Source of the DNA: Oerskovia turbata
GTDB lineage: Bacteria > Actinomycetota > Actinomycetes > Actinomycetales > Cellulomonadaceae
Length of the DNA: 64,000 nucleotides
Direction: 5' to 3'
Assembly (NCBI RefSeq): GCF_000718325.1
Contig: NZ_JOFV01000008.1
Location: 186,001-250,000 of the forward strand
The notes under the pieces are model-generated. The model did not search any database. It saw only the letters and a list, made by a program, of their open reading frames with translations, and was not told the origin of the DNA. The number at the start of each line of letters is the position of its first letter. Position 1 is the first letter of the stretch. Positions 47,958 to 57,500 of this stretch are shown piece after piece. Made by a program: the position numbers and the translations under genes.

Positions 47958-49610
47958 ATGTCCGCCCCACAGATCACGCCCACCGACACCGCCGTCGGCG
48001 CTCCGGAGGACTCCGGGCCGCCCGAGGGGCCGCGCAGGGCGCGCCCGCGCCGGGACCGCGACGGGTCGCACGCCCGGAACTACAGCCCCGGGTTCTTCGC
48101 CAAGCTCGCCCTCATGGCGGTCATCGACGCGCTGGGCGTGTACGTGGTCTGGTCCGCGTGGACGGCCGAGTCGTACGGCATCCTCGCCGCGTCGGCGGCC
48201 ATGCTGGTCGCGGCCAACTGGGTCTACTTCTCCAAGCGCGCGCTGCCGCTCAAGTACATCCTGCCTGGCCTGATCTTCCTGCTGGCCTACCAGATCTTCG
48301 TGGTGGCCTACACGGGTTACATCGCCTTCACCAACTACGGCACGGGTCACAACTCGACCAAGGAGCAGGCGATCGAGGCCCTGCTCGTCCAGAACGAGCG
48401 CCGCGTCGAAGGCTCCGAGTCGGCCCCGCTCACGGTCGTCGAGGACGGCGGCACCCTCGCCTTCGCGATCGTCACGCCCGACGGCGACGTCGAGGTCGGC
48501 TCGGCCGAGCAGCCCCTGACCGTGGTCGACGACGCGACGGTCGAGGCCGGCCGCGCGACGGAGGTCCCCGGGTACACGGTCCTCGAGCGCGGTCAGGTGC
48601 TCCAGCGCCAGGAGGAGGTCACGAACCTCCGCGTTCCTGTGTCCGACGACCCGGAGGCCGGGTCCATCCGTACCCCGGACGCGATGACCGGGTTCGTGTA
48701 CACGTCGACGCTCGAGTACGACGACGCGGCCGACACCATGACGGACACGACGACCGGCACCGTCTACACCCCCAACGACGACGGCCAGTTCGAGGCCGCG
48801 GACGGCACGACGCTCGCCGTCGGGTGGCGCGTGGCGGTCGGGTTCGACAACTTCGTCACCGCCTTCTCCGACGGGCGCTACGCGCAGCCCTTCGTCAAGA
48901 TCCTCGCGTGGACGTTCGTGTTCGCGATCGGGTCCGTGGCGACCACGTTCCTGCTGGGCCTGTTCCTCGCGATCACGTTCAACGACGTGCGCATGCGCGG
49001 TCGCAAGATCTACCGCGTGCTCATGATCCTGCCGTACGCGATCCCGGGCTTCCTCGCGGCGCTGCTGTGGTCGGGTCTGCTCAACACGCGGTTCGGCTTC
49101 GTCAACGAGGTCCTGCTGGGCGGGGCGGAGATCCAGTGGCTCACGGACCCGGTGCTCGCGAAGCTCTCGGTGCTGTTCGTGAACCTGTGGCTGGGCTTCC
49201 CCTACATGTTCCTGATCTGCACGGGTGCCCTGCAGTCGCTGCCGTCGGACGTCATGGAGGCCGCGAAGATCGACGGCGCCGGCCGCTGGCGCACGTGGCG
49301 CTCGGTCACGCTGCCGCTGCTGCTCATCTCGACCGCGCCCCTGCTGATCTCGTCGTTCGCGTTCAACTTCAACAACTTCACGCTCATCTACATGCTCACC
49401 GGGGGTGGTCCACGGTTCGGGGACGCCTCGGTGCCGCTGGGGCACACCGACATCCTGATCTCGATGGTCTACCAGATCTCCGGGGTCGACGGGTCGGCTC
49501 CGAAGAACTTCGGGCTCGCGAGCGCGCTGTCGATCGTCATCTTCGTGATCGTCGGCACCATCTCTGCCCTGGCCTTCCGGAGCACCCGCAAGTTCGAGGA
49601 GATCAACTGA
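47958..49610 (+). CDS. malF: Maltodextrin ABC permease, MalF type
   Basis: Inner-membrane permease, 550 residues. Three N-terminal helices (to YQIFVVAYTGYIAFTNYGTG) precede a large extracytoplasmic loop of about 150 residues, the MalF P2 loop that touches the binding protein. The transport core starts at FVKILAWTFVFAIG. The EAA loop that docks the ATPase is EAAKIDGAGRWRTWRSVTLP. ATG at 47958 has GGAGG four bases upstream; GTG 47934 is in frame but without a site. malG starts two bases after its stop codon's last base. Confidence 0.95.
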   Translation: MSAPQITPTDTAVGAPEDSGPPEGPRRARPRRDRDGSHARNYSPGFFAKLALMAVIDALGVYVVWSAWTAESYGILAASAAMLVAANWVYFSKRALPLKYILPGLIFLLAYQIFVVAYTGYIAFTNYGTGHNSTKEQAIEALLVQNERRVEGSESAPLTVVEDGGTLAFAIVTPDGDVEVGSAEQPLTVVDDATVEAGRATEVPGYTVLERGQVLQRQEEVTNLRVPVSDDPEAGSIRTPDAMTGFVYTSTLEYDDAADTMTDTTTGTVYTPNDDGQFEAADGTTLAVGWRVAVGFDNFVTAFSDGRYAQPFVKILAWTFVFAIGSVATTFLLGLFLAITFNDVRMRGRKIYRVLMILPYAIPGFLAALLWSGLLNTRFGFVNEVLLGGAEIQWLTDPVLAKLSVLFVNLWLGFPYMFLICTGALQSLPSDVMEAAKIDGAGRWRTWRSVTLPLLLISTAPLLISSFAFNFNNFTLIYMLTGGGPRFGDASVPLGHTDILISMVYQISGVDGSAPKNFGLASALSIVIFVIVGTISALAFRSTRKFEEIN

Positions 49611-49611
49611 C

Positions 49612-50544
49612 ATGGCGACCACCTCTGTCTCCGCTCCCGTCGGCTCGGCGGGCTCGTCCTCCGGTGGCGCGTCCGTTCCTGGGGGCCGCACGCGCATGAA
49701 GCCCGGCCGCTGGTTCAGCGAGCTCGGCTGGCGTCACCTCGTGGGCGTCGTCGCGGTCGTGTTCGCGGGGTTCCCGCTGGTCTACGTCCTGTCGGCGTCG
49801 CTGTCCGAGAACGGCACCCTCACGGGCTCCAACACGCTCTTCGCCGACGTCAGCTCGGCGAACTACGCGGAGCTCGGCGACTCGCTGTTCTGGACGTGGA
49901 TGCTCAACACGCTCGTGATCGCGGTCGCGACGTCGGTCGGCACCGTCCTCATGGGTGCCGCCGCGGCGTACGCGTTCTCACGGTTCCGCTTCACGGGTCG
50001 CCGCACGGGCCTGACGTCGCTGCTCATCATCCAGATGTTCCCGCAGATGCTCGCGTTCATCGCGATCTTCCTGCTGCTCCTGAGCCTCGGCGACGTGGTC
50101 CCGGCTCTCGGCCTGGACAGCAAGCTGGCGCTGATCTGCGTGTACCTCGGTGGCGCGCTGGGCGTGAACACGTTCCTCATGTACGGGTTCTTCAACACGG
50201 TCCCGCGCGAGCTCGACGAGGCCGCGAAGCTCGACGGCGCGACGCACGCCCAGATCTACTGGACGATCATCCTGCGTCTCGTGGCACCGATCCTGGCCGT
50301 CGTGGCGCTGCTGTCCTTCATCAGCACGTACGGCGAGTTCATGATCGCGCGCATCATCCTGACCTCGGAGTCGAACTGGACGCTCGCGGTCGGCCTGTAC
50401 GGGTGGGTCTCGTCGCTACGCGAGGCGAACTGGGGCCTGTTCACCGCGGGCGCGGTCATCTCGACGCTCCCGGTGCTGGCGCTGTTCCTCTACCTGCAGA
50501 AGTACATCGTGGGCGGCCTGACGGCCGGCTCGGTCAAGGGCTGA
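49612..50544 (+). CDS. malG: Maltodextrin ABC permease, MalG type
   Basis: Second permease of the importer, 310 residues, six membrane helices. The N-terminal 35 residues are Ser/Gly-rich and cytosolic. The EAA loop is EAAKLDGATHAQIYWTIILR; the C-terminus (LYLQKYIVGGLTAGSVKG) is the conserved MalG ending that reaches the substrate pathway in E. coli. ATG start next to the malF stop; the GH13 gene follows three bases after its own stop. Confidence 0.96.
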   Translation: MATTSVSAPVGSAGSSSGGASVPGGRTRMKPGRWFSELGWRHLVGVVAVVFAGFPLVYVLSASLSENGTLTGSNTLFADVSSANYAELGDSLFWTWMLNTLVIAVATSVGTVLMGAAAAYAFSRFRFTGRRTGLTSLLIIQMFPQMLAFIAIFLLLLSLGDVVPALGLDSKLALICVYLGGALGVNTFLMYGFFNTVPRELDEAAKLDGATHAQIYWTIILRLVAPILAVVALLSFISTYGEFMIARIILTSESNWTLAVGLYGWVSSLREANWGLFTAGAVISTLPVLALFLYLQKYIVGGLTAGSVKG

Positions 50545-50547
50545 GGC

Positions 50548-52440
50548 ATGAGCACCACCGTGCCCGACGACGTCACGCCCGCCGGGAGGACCACCTCGCC
50601 CCGCGAGGTGGTCGCCCTGGCCGCGCACCACGACGGCTCCGAGGTCTACGTCCCCGGCGGTACGCCTGCCCTGGGGGACGTGGTCCCGGTCCGGGTCCGT
50701 GTGCCACGGGTTCCCGGCGGTGCCGACGCGCAGGTCCGGGCCGTGTGGCTGCGGACCGTGCGCGACGGCGAGCCGCGGCTCTCGGAGGCTCGCCTCGAAC
50801 GGCAGGACGAGCACGAGTCCTGGTACGTGGCCGACGTCCTGGTCCACAACCCGGTCACGAGCTACCGGTTCTTCCTGGACGTCCCGGGCGGGTACCGGTG
50901 GCTCAACGGCCGCGGGCTCTTCGACCGTGACGTGCCGGACGCCGCGGACTTCCGGCTCACGGTCCACCCGCCTGCCCCGTCGTGGATGGGCGACGGCGTC
51001 GTGTACCAGGTCTTCCCGGACCGGTTCGCCCGCTCGGCCGAGGCTGACGCGCGGCCGCTCCCGGACTGGGCCCAGCCGGCCGACTGGGACGACGAGCCGC
51101 TCGCGGCCGGCCCCGGCGTCGGGACGCAGTACTACGGCGGTGACCTGCGGGGCATCGAGGAGCGCCTGGACCACCTCGAGGCGCTCGGCGTCGGGACGGT
51201 CTACCTGACCCCGGTCTTCCCGGGGCGCTCCAACCACCGCTACGACGCGAGCACGTTCGACCACGTCGACCCGCTGCTGGGCGGCGACGAGGCGTACGCG
51301 TCGCTCTCGCGGGCCGTGCACGCGCGCGGGATGCGGCTGCTCGGTGACCTCACGACCAACCACACGGGCGCGGGCCACGAGTGGTTCGAGCGCGCGCACG
51401 CCGACGAGTCGAGCGTCGAACGCGACTGGTTCTACTGGACGCCGGGCGAGCCCGGGTACGTGGGCTGGCTCGAGCACGCGTCGCTGCCCAAGCTCAACTA
51501 CGGCTCGCCCACGCTCGGGGCGAGGATGATCGACGGGCCGGGCTCCGTCGTCGGGCGCTACCTGGGGGAGCCCTTCGCGCTCGACGGGTGGCGCATCGAC
51601 GTCGCGAACATGACGGGGCGCTACGCCGACGAGGACCGCACGCTCGAGATCGCGCGCCGGATCCGCGCGACCATGGCCGCGATCAACCCCGACGCGGTCC
51701 TGGTGAGCGAGCACTTCCACGACGCCTCGCTCGACCTCGCGGGCGACGGCTGGCACGCCAACATGAACTACTCGGCGTTCACGCGCCCGATCTGGACGTG
51801 GCTCGCGCCGCACGGCTCGACCGTCCCGTTCCTCGGGCTGCCCGTCACGACGCCGCGTCGCGGCGGGCGCAGCATGGTCGAGACCATGCGCGACTTCGAC
51901 GCCGTGCTGCCGTGGTCGGTCACGTCGCGACAGTGGAACATGCTCGGGTCGCACGACACCCCTCGCCTGCGCTCGATCGTGGGCTCGGCCGAGATGGTCG
52001 AGGTCGCCGCGACGCTCCTGCTGACCTACCCCGGCACGCCCGTGATGTTCGCGGGCGACGAGGTGGGGCTCACGGGCACCAACGGCGAGCACGCGCGCGC
52101 GACCATGCCGTGGGACCGCCCCGACCGCTGGGACCCCGGCACGTTCGAGGTCTACCGGCGGCTCGTCGCGCTGCGCCGGGGGAGCCGGGCGCTGCGCGAG
52201 GGCGGACTGCGCTGGCTCGTGGTCGACGACGACGCCGTGGCCTACCTGCGCGAGACGACCGACGAGCGCGTGCTCGTCGTCGTCGCGCGGGACGACTGGG
52301 CCGGGGCGCGCCTGCCGCGCCACCTGCTCGACGGGGCCGACGCCGAGCGGCTGTACGGCGACCTGGGCCTCGACGTCTCGGCCGCGGGCCTTGACGTGGC
52401 GGGCGACGGCCCGGGCGTCGGGGTGTGGCGGCTGGCCTGA
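50548..52440 (+). CDS. GH13 maltodextrin glucosidase/neopullulanase-like
   Basis: Cytosolic GH13 hydrolase acting on imported maltodextrins or cyclodextrins. The 630 residues begin with an N-terminal beta-sandwich (about 140 residues, VRVRVPRVPGGADAQVRAVW), then the barrel from GDGVVYQVFPDRFARSAEAD. Region II is GWRIDVANM (nucleophile), region III LVSEHFHD (acid Glu) and region IV LGSHDTPR. The N-domain plus VYQVFPDRF is the signature of the maltogenic amylase/neopullulanase/MalZ group. It closes the malEFG operon, so uptake and hydrolysis are co-expressed; with the minus-strand alpha-glucosidase it takes maltodextrin to glucose. Confidence 0.92.
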   Translation: MSTTVPDDVTPAGRTTSPREVVALAAHHDGSEVYVPGGTPALGDVVPVRVRVPRVPGGADAQVRAVWLRTVRDGEPRLSEARLERQDEHESWYVADVLVHNPVTSYRFFLDVPGGYRWLNGRGLFDRDVPDAADFRLTVHPPAPSWMGDGVVYQVFPDRFARSAEADARPLPDWAQPADWDDEPLAAGPGVGTQYYGGDLRGIEERLDHLEALGVGTVYLTPVFPGRSNHRYDASTFDHVDPLLGGDEAYASLSRAVHARGMRLLGDLTTNHTGAGHEWFERAHADESSVERDWFYWTPGEPGYVGWLEHASLPKLNYGSPTLGARMIDGPGSVVGRYLGEPFALDGWRIDVANMTGRYADEDRTLEIARRIRATMAAINPDAVLVSEHFHDASLDLAGDGWHANMNYSAFTRPIWTWLAPHGSTVPFLGLPVTTPRRGGRSMVETMRDFDAVLPWSVTSRQWNMLGSHDTPRLRSIVGSAEMVEVAATLLLTYPGTPVMFAGDEVGLTGTNGEHARATMPWDRPDRWDPGTFEVYRRLVALRRGSRALREGGLRWLVVDDDAVAYLRETTDERVLVVVARDDWAGARLPRHLLDGADAERLYGDLGLDVSAAGLDVAGDGPGVGVWRLA

Positions 52441-52499
52441 GCCGCAGCGGCCCGCGACGGAGCCCTGGGGACGAGCACCACGGTGACCCGCCGCGTCGA

Positions 52500-52505
52500 T
52501 AGGGT
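52500..52505 (+). promoter_or_regulatory. -10 box (TAGGGT) for leaderless dgt
   Basis: TAGGGT is followed by seven bases and the GTG at 52513, with no ribosome site. Confidence 0.5.
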
Positions 52506-52512
52506 GGGACCC

Positions 52513-53790
52513 GTGCCCCACACGATGCCAGGAAGCGCCCTCGGATACTCGGCCCACGACGTCGAGCGATGGGTTCCCGAGCCGCCCAAGAGCAAGGCCC
52601 GCACGCCCTTCGAGCGCGACCGGGCGCGTGTGGTCCACTCCTCGGCGCTGCGTCGGCTCGGCGCCAAGACCCAGGTGCTGGGGCCGGGCTCCGACGACTT
52701 CGTGCGCACGCGCCTGACGCACAGCCTCGAGGTCGCGCAGGTGGGCCGGGAGATGGGGCGTGCGCTCGGGTGCGACCCGGACGTCGTCGACACCGCGTGC
52801 CTGGCCCACGACCTGGGGCACCCGCCGTTCGGGCACAACGGTGAGCGGGCGCTCGCGGAGATCATGGCGGACCACGGCGGCTTCGAGGGCAACGCCCAGA
52901 CGCTGCGGCTCCTGACGCGTCTCGAGCCCAAGGTCTTCGCCGCGGACGGTACCCCGGTAGGCCTCAACCTGACCCGTGCGAGCCTCGACGCGAGCGTCAA
53001 GTACCCGTGGCGCCGGGGCGAGGGGCCGCTGCGCGCGGACGGCTCCACGACGCACAAGTTCGGCGTCTACCCCGACGACGTGCCCGTCTACACGTGGCTG
53101 CGCGAAGGGGCCCCCGAGCACGTCAAGTGCATGGAGGCGCAGGTCATGGACCTGGCCGACGACATCTCCTACTCGGTGCACGACGTCGAGGACGCGATCG
53201 TGGGCGGCAAGCTCGACCTCGCGGTCCTCGCGGACCCCGACGAGCGGGCGCGGGTCGTGGCTGCGGTCCGCGCCTGGTACGGCGACGCGTACACCGCGGA
53301 CGAGCTCGACGCAGCGATCTCCCGGCTCGAGTCCACCGGCCACCTGATGCGCGGGTTCGACGGGTCGCGCCGGGCGCTCGCGGCCCTCAAGGACTCGACG
53401 AGCCAGCTCATCGGGCGCTTCAGCGGGTCGGCGCAGGCCGCGACGCGCGAGGAGTACGGCGACGGTCCCCTCACGCGCTACTCGGCGCGCCTGGTCGTCC
53501 CGGAGGCGACGTCCGCCGAGATCCTCGCGCTCAAGGGCATGGCGGTCGCGTACGTCATGGCCCCGCGCGAGGAGGAGCCGCTGCACCACCGTCAGCGCGA
53601 GGTCCTGGCGAACCTCGTCGAGGTCCTGGTCGACAAGGCGCCGGACGCGCTCGAGGCGCCGTTCGCGGCGGACTGGGTCGAGGCGCCCGACGACGCCGCT
53701 CGCCTCCGGGTCGTCGTCGACCAGGTCGCGTCGCTCACCGACGTGAGCGCCTACCAGCTCCACGAGAGGTGGGTCGGCAGGACGCGTTGA
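52513..53790 (+). CDS. dgt: dGTP triphosphohydrolase-like protein
   Basis: HD-domain enzyme that cleaves dNTPs to deoxynucleoside and triphosphate. The 425 residues show the His in RLTHSLEVAQVGREMG, the HD pair in CLAHDLGHPPFGHNGE near residue 110, the following ISYSVHDVEDAI with the last metal Asp, and a C-terminal helical domain. It is the usual actinobacterial Dgt, always close upstream of dnaG. GTG at 52513 is chosen because of the TAGGGT box; GTG 52483 would start before the promoter. Confidence 0.94.
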   Translation: MPHTMPGSALGYSAHDVERWVPEPPKSKARTPFERDRARVVHSSALRRLGAKTQVLGPGSDDFVRTRLTHSLEVAQVGREMGRALGCDPDVVDTACLAHDLGHPPFGHNGERALAEIMADHGGFEGNAQTLRLLTRLEPKVFAADGTPVGLNLTRASLDASVKYPWRRGEGPLRADGSTTHKFGVYPDDVPVYTWLREGAPEHVKCMEAQVMDLADDISYSVHDVEDAIVGGKLDLAVLADPDERARVVAAVRAWYGDAYTADELDAAISRLESTGHLMRGFDGSRRALAALKDSTSQLIGRFSGSAQAATREEYGDGPLTRYSARLVVPEATSAEILALKGMAVAYVMAPREEEPLHHRQREVLANLVEVLVDKAPDALEAPFAADWVEAPDDAARLRVVVDQVASLTDVSAYQLHERWVGRTR

Positions 53791-53858
53791 GTCCCGTCCA
53801 GAGGTCAGGGCCATCACGGCGTCAACGGCGTCGGCCGTCGGCTTCGTGCGGGTCAGGC

Positions 53859-54320
53859 TCAGCCCGCGGGTTGCTCGCTCATCCAGACGTCGCTCGCGCG
53901 CTGCACGTCCTCGGCCGTGACCGAGTCGGCGACCGTCGTGAAGTACCACCGGTGCCCGAAGGGGCAGCGTACCGAGGCCTGTCGGAAGCCCTCGAACCAG
54001 TCCGCGGGCTCAGCGGTGCTCACCGCCCCCGCCGCGATGGCCCGGGCGTAGGCGGCGTCGGTGTCGGGGACGGGCAGCGTGAACGACACAGGCGTCGGCC
54101 CCTCGGGATCCGGTGCCACCGAACCCGCGCCCGGGAACTCCTGGGCGACCGTGAACGTCGAGAACCCCGACGCGGTGGGCAGCCGCAGGTCCGAGTGAAT
54201 GACCGCGTCCCCGGCCGAGATGACGTCGTCGACCTCGGCGCCGAACGCCGCGACGTAGAAGTCGATCGCGGCCCGCGCGTCGGAGACGGCAAGGTTCGGG
54301 TGCAGGGCTGACATGTCCAT
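53859..54320 (-). CDS. PhnB-like VOC protein
   Basis: A 153-residue vicinal-oxygen-chelate protein of the PhnB/DUF1428-like group. It opens MDMSALHPNLAVSDARAAID, carries FYVAAFGAEVDDVISAGDAV and IHSDLRLPTASGF, and ends with FRQASVRCPFGHRWYFTTV. Such proteins bind metal or small ligands; the specific role is unknown. ATG at 54320 has GGAGG five bases upstream. It is divergent from an AraC-family gene with 82 bases between starts, so that regulator probably controls it. Confidence 0.85.
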   Translation of the reverse strand: MDMSALHPNLAVSDARAAIDFYVAAFGAEVDDVISAGDAVIHSDLRLPTASGFSTFTVAQEFPGAGSVAPDPEGPTPVSFTLPVPDTDAAYARAIAAGAVSTAEPADWFEGFRQASVRCPFGHRWYFTTVADSVTAEDVQRASDVWMSEQPAG

Positions 54321-54402
54321 GGTTCCTCCAGTGGTGGGTGTTGCCGGTTCGTGGTGCGTCGGATCCATCGTCCTGTCGGTGCTCGGTGGCAGTCTTGGAG
54401 GA

Positions 54403-55284
54403 ATGCGACACGAACCTGGGGGCGCACCCGGAGCCCCGAGCAGTCCCGCCGGCGCGGGCGCTCCCGGCGTCCCGTCCACCACGTACGGCGTGGTGGACCC
54501 GGCGGCCGCGCGCCGGGCGTTCGCGCTCGAGCGACTGCCCGCACCGGTCGACCTCGCGGACCGCGTCGACTGGTTCTGGCTCGTGCGCTGGGACCTGCCG
54601 GTCGGGGAGTCGTTCACCCAGACCGTGATCCCGCACCCCTGCGTCAACCTCGTCGCCGAGCCGAGCGGCTTCGCGGCGCACGGCATCCCCGACGCCCTGT
54701 TCGACCGCACCCTCACCGGGGCGGGCGTCGTCGTCGCCGCCAAGCTGCGCCCCGGCGCGCTCGCCGTCCCGCGCGGGACGTCCGTGCCGGCGTCGGACGT
54801 CCTGGGTCCGGGGGCGGACGAGGCGGGGGAGCGCGCCCTCGCGCTCGCCGAGCGCGGCCAGCACCAGGCCGCGGTCGGTGTCCTCGCGGACCTCCTGCGC
54901 GACCGGCTCGCCCCGGACCCCGCGCTGCCCCAGGTCTCCCGCGCGCTCGACGCCGTGACCTCGGGAGACCTCGGCCCGCACGCCCGCGTCAGCGACCTCG
55001 CGCGCGTCGCGGGGACGAGCACCCGCAGCCTGCAACGCCTCCTGGGAGAGCGGCTCGGCGTCGGGCCCAAGTGGGTCCTGCAACGCCACCGCGTCCACCT
55101 CGCCGCCGAGCGCCTGGCGACCGACCCCGGGCAGGACCTCGCGGCGCTCGCGGTCGACGTCGGGTACTACGACCAGGCGCACCTCGCTGTGGACTTCGTC
55201 TCCACGACAGGTCACACGCCGAGCGCGTACGCGCGCCGGTGCGCGGCCTCGCAGGCCAGGGCGCTGGCGCTCCTGTTGGCCTGA
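54403..55284 (+). CDS. AraC-family transcriptional regulator
   Basis: 293 residues: an N-terminal sensing region that contains VDWFWLVRWDLPVGESFTQT and PHPCVNLVAEPSGF (of the DUF6597 type found in many AraC regulators), then a C-terminal double HTH with VSDLARVAGTSTRSLQRLLG and VDVGYYDQAHLAVDFVSTTG. ATG at 54403; GGAGG sits only two bases before it, so translation may be leaderless. A longer in-frame ORF to 54313 overlaps the divergent gene start and is less likely. The PhnB-like gene across the gap is its natural target. Confidence 0.88.
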   Translation: MRHEPGGAPGAPSSPAGAGAPGVPSTTYGVVDPAAARRAFALERLPAPVDLADRVDWFWLVRWDLPVGESFTQTVIPHPCVNLVAEPSGFAAHGIPDALFDRTLTGAGVVVAAKLRPGALAVPRGTSVPASDVLGPGADEAGERALALAERGQHQAAVGVLADLLRDRLAPDPALPQVSRALDAVTSGDLGPHARVSDLARVAGTSTRSLQRLLGERLGVGPKWVLQRHRVHLAAERLATDPGQDLAALAVDVGYYDQAHLAVDFVSTTGHTPSAYARRCAASQARALALLLA

Positions 55285-55338
55285 CGACGAGGGAGGAACG
55301 CGAGAGCGAGGCCCGCCCCGAGGGGGCGCGAAGACACC

Positions 55339-55344
55339 TACACT
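55339..55344 (+). promoter_or_regulatory. -10 box (TACACT) for leaderless dnaG
   Basis: TACACT is followed by six bases and the GTG at 55351, with no ribosome site. Confidence 0.5.
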
Positions 55345-55350
55345 CGTCAC

Positions 55351-57291
55351 GTGGCAGGTCTGATCCGACGCGAGGACGTCGACGCGGTGCGCGAACGCGC
55401 GAGGATCGACGAGATCGTGTCCTCGCACGTGACTCTCAAGCCCGCTGGCGTGGGCTCCCTCAAGGGGTTGTGCCCCTTCCACGACGAGCGCTCGCCGTCC
55501 TTCCACGTCCGCCCCCAGGTCGGGCGCTGGCACTGCTTCGGCTGCAACGAGGGCGGCGACGTCATCTCGTTCGTGCAGAAGATCGACGGCATGACCTTCA
55601 CGGAGGCCGTCGAGTACCTGGCCGACCGCGTCGGCATCCAGCTCCGGTACGAGGAGTCGGGCGGCCCGCAGCGCCCGCGCGAGGAGCCCGGCAAGCGCCA
55701 GCGGCTCCTGGAGGCGCACCGCGTGGCCTCGCAGTTCTTCTCCGAGCAGCTCTTCGGACCGGGCGCCGCGGTCGCGCGCGCCTTTCTCGCCGAGCGCAGC
55801 TTCGACCGCGCGGACGCCGAGCGCTTCGGCGTCGGCTTCGCCCCGACCGGCTGGGACGCGCTCCTGCGGCACCTGCGCGGGCGCGGCTTCACCGAGGCGG
55901 AGCTCATCGCGTCGGGCCTCATGAGCCAGGGACAGCGCGGCATCTACGACCGCTTCCGCGGCCGCCTCGTGTGGCCCATCCGCGACGTCACGGGCGAGAC
56001 CATCGGGTTCGGGGCGCGCAAGCTCTTCGACGAGGACCAGGGCCCCAAGTACCTCAACACCCCCGAGACCACGCTCTACAAGAAGTCCCAGGTGCTCTAC
56101 GGGATCGACCTCGCCAAGCGTGAGATCGCCAAGAACAAGCGCGTCGTGGTCGTCGAGGGGTACACCGACGTCATGGCCGCGCACCTGTCGGGCGTCACGA
56201 CGGCCGTCGCGACGTGCGGCACGGCGTTCGGCTCGGACCACGCGCGCATCGTGCGCCGCCTCCTCGGGGACACGACCGCAGGCGGCGGGCTCCAGCTCGC
56301 GTCGGGCGCGTCGCTCGGGGGAGAGGTCGTCTTCACGTTCGACGGCGACGCCGCCGGTCAGAAGGCCGCCGTCCGCGCGTTCGGCGAGGACCAGCGCTTC
56401 TACGCCCAGACGTTCGTCGCGGTCGAGCCCAGCGGCATGGACCCGTGCGAGCTGCGCATGGCGCGCGGCCCCGAGGGCGTGCGGGCGCTCGTGGACGGGC
56501 GACAGCCCCTGTTCGAGTTCGTCATCCGCACCACGCTCGCCACGTTCGACCTCGACACCGCCGAGGGGCGGGTGGCCGCGCTGCGCGCCGCGGCCCCGGT
56601 CGTCGCGGGCATCCGTGACACGGCCCTGCGCCCCGAGTACGCGCGCATGCTCGCCGGCTGGATCGGCATGGACTCCGAGTCGGTGCGCCGCGCGGTCGCC
56701 GCAGCGGGAAAGGCGGGCGTCCCCCAGACGCTCCCGGCGCCAGCCCGCCCCGCGCCTCCCGGGCCCGACGACGCAGCCCCCGCGGCGCCGTCGGGTCCGG
56801 TCTTCTCCCCGCCTGACCCGCGCGACCCCGTGGCCCGTCTTGAGCGGCAGGCGCTCGTCGTCGCGCTCCAATACCCGCACTTCGTCCCAGCCGAGGAGTT
56901 CGACAAGTTCTCCGAGACGGCCTTCGCGACACCCGCCTGGCGGGCCGTGCACGACGCGATCCGGGCTGCCGGGGGCATGGCGGGCGCTGCCGCGCACCCT
57001 GCCGGGCAGTGGGTCGAGCACGTGATCGAGCAGGCCCCCGAGACCGTGCGGGGCATCGTCAACCAGCTCGCGGTCGCGCCGCTGCCCGAGGACCGCGAGA
57101 ACGTCATCCAGGGATACGTCCAGGGCGTGGTCAAGGCGTTCGTGGACCTGGGCCTCACGCGGCGCGTCGCGGACGCCAAGAGCCGCCTGCAACGCCTCGA
57201 CCCGGCCGCCGACCCCGACGCCTACGGTGCGGCGTTCGCCGAGCTGCTGTCGGTCGAGAAGGAGCGCCGGGAGCTGCGCGAAAGGGTCTGA
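55351..57291 (+). CDS. dnaG: DNA primase
   Basis: Makes RNA primers at the replication fork. The N-terminal zinc ribbon has CPFHDERSPSFHV and WHCFGCNEGGD. The core carries YDRFRGRLVWPIRD and the TOPRIM motif VVVVEGYTDVMAAH near residue 262, with FDGDAAGQKAA. The C-terminal DnaB-binding domain follows a Pro-rich linker near residue 475. The 646 residues are the usual actinobacterial size. GTG at 55351 fits a leaderless promoter. Confidence 0.97.
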   Translation: MAGLIRREDVDAVRERARIDEIVSSHVTLKPAGVGSLKGLCPFHDERSPSFHVRPQVGRWHCFGCNEGGDVISFVQKIDGMTFTEAVEYLADRVGIQLRYEESGGPQRPREEPGKRQRLLEAHRVASQFFSEQLFGPGAAVARAFLAERSFDRADAERFGVGFAPTGWDALLRHLRGRGFTEAELIASGLMSQGQRGIYDRFRGRLVWPIRDVTGETIGFGARKLFDEDQGPKYLNTPETTLYKKSQVLYGIDLAKREIAKNKRVVVVEGYTDVMAAHLSGVTTAVATCGTAFGSDHARIVRRLLGDTTAGGGLQLASGASLGGEVVFTFDGDAAGQKAAVRAFGEDQRFYAQTFVAVEPSGMDPCELRMARGPEGVRALVDGRQPLFEFVIRTTLATFDLDTAEGRVAALRAAAPVVAGIRDTALRPEYARMLAGWIGMDSESVRRAVAAAGKAGVPQTLPAPARPAPPGPDDAAPAAPSGPVFSPPDPRDPVARLERQALVVALQYPHFVPAEEFDKFSETAFATPAWRAVHDAIRAAGGMAGAAAHPAGQWVEHVIEQAPETVRGIVNQLAVAPLPEDRENVIQGYVQGVVKAFVDLGLTRRVADAKSRLQRLDPAADPDAYGAAFAELLSVEKERRELRERV

Positions 57292-57306
57292 GGACCTGAG
57301 GTTTGC

Positions 57307-57349
57307 GCCCGCCCGCCGAGGGTGACGTGCCCGCCCGCCGAGGGTGACG
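57307..57349 (+). repeat. Short tandem repeat after dnaG
   Basis: GCCCGCCCGCCGAGGGTGAC followed by G occurs twice at a 22-base spacing (57307 and 57329), 16 bases after the dnaG stop. Non-coding; no hairpin stands out. Confidence 0.7.
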
Positions 57350-57500
57350 CTGGCGCGGGTGTGGCCTGGTCGCGCGACGCGAACGCGAGAACGAACCTGT
57401 GGACGACCGGCACAGGCGCCAGGCGCGGACCAGGATGGTGTCCGCCGGCCGGCACCACGCGGGAGATCCCGCACCGTCAGCTCATCCGAGGAGATCAACC

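Noticed and set aside
50416..53949. Minus-strand frame of 1177 codons opposite malG, GH13 and dgt
   Set aside because: Antisense shadow; the plus-strand genes have complete catalytic motifs.
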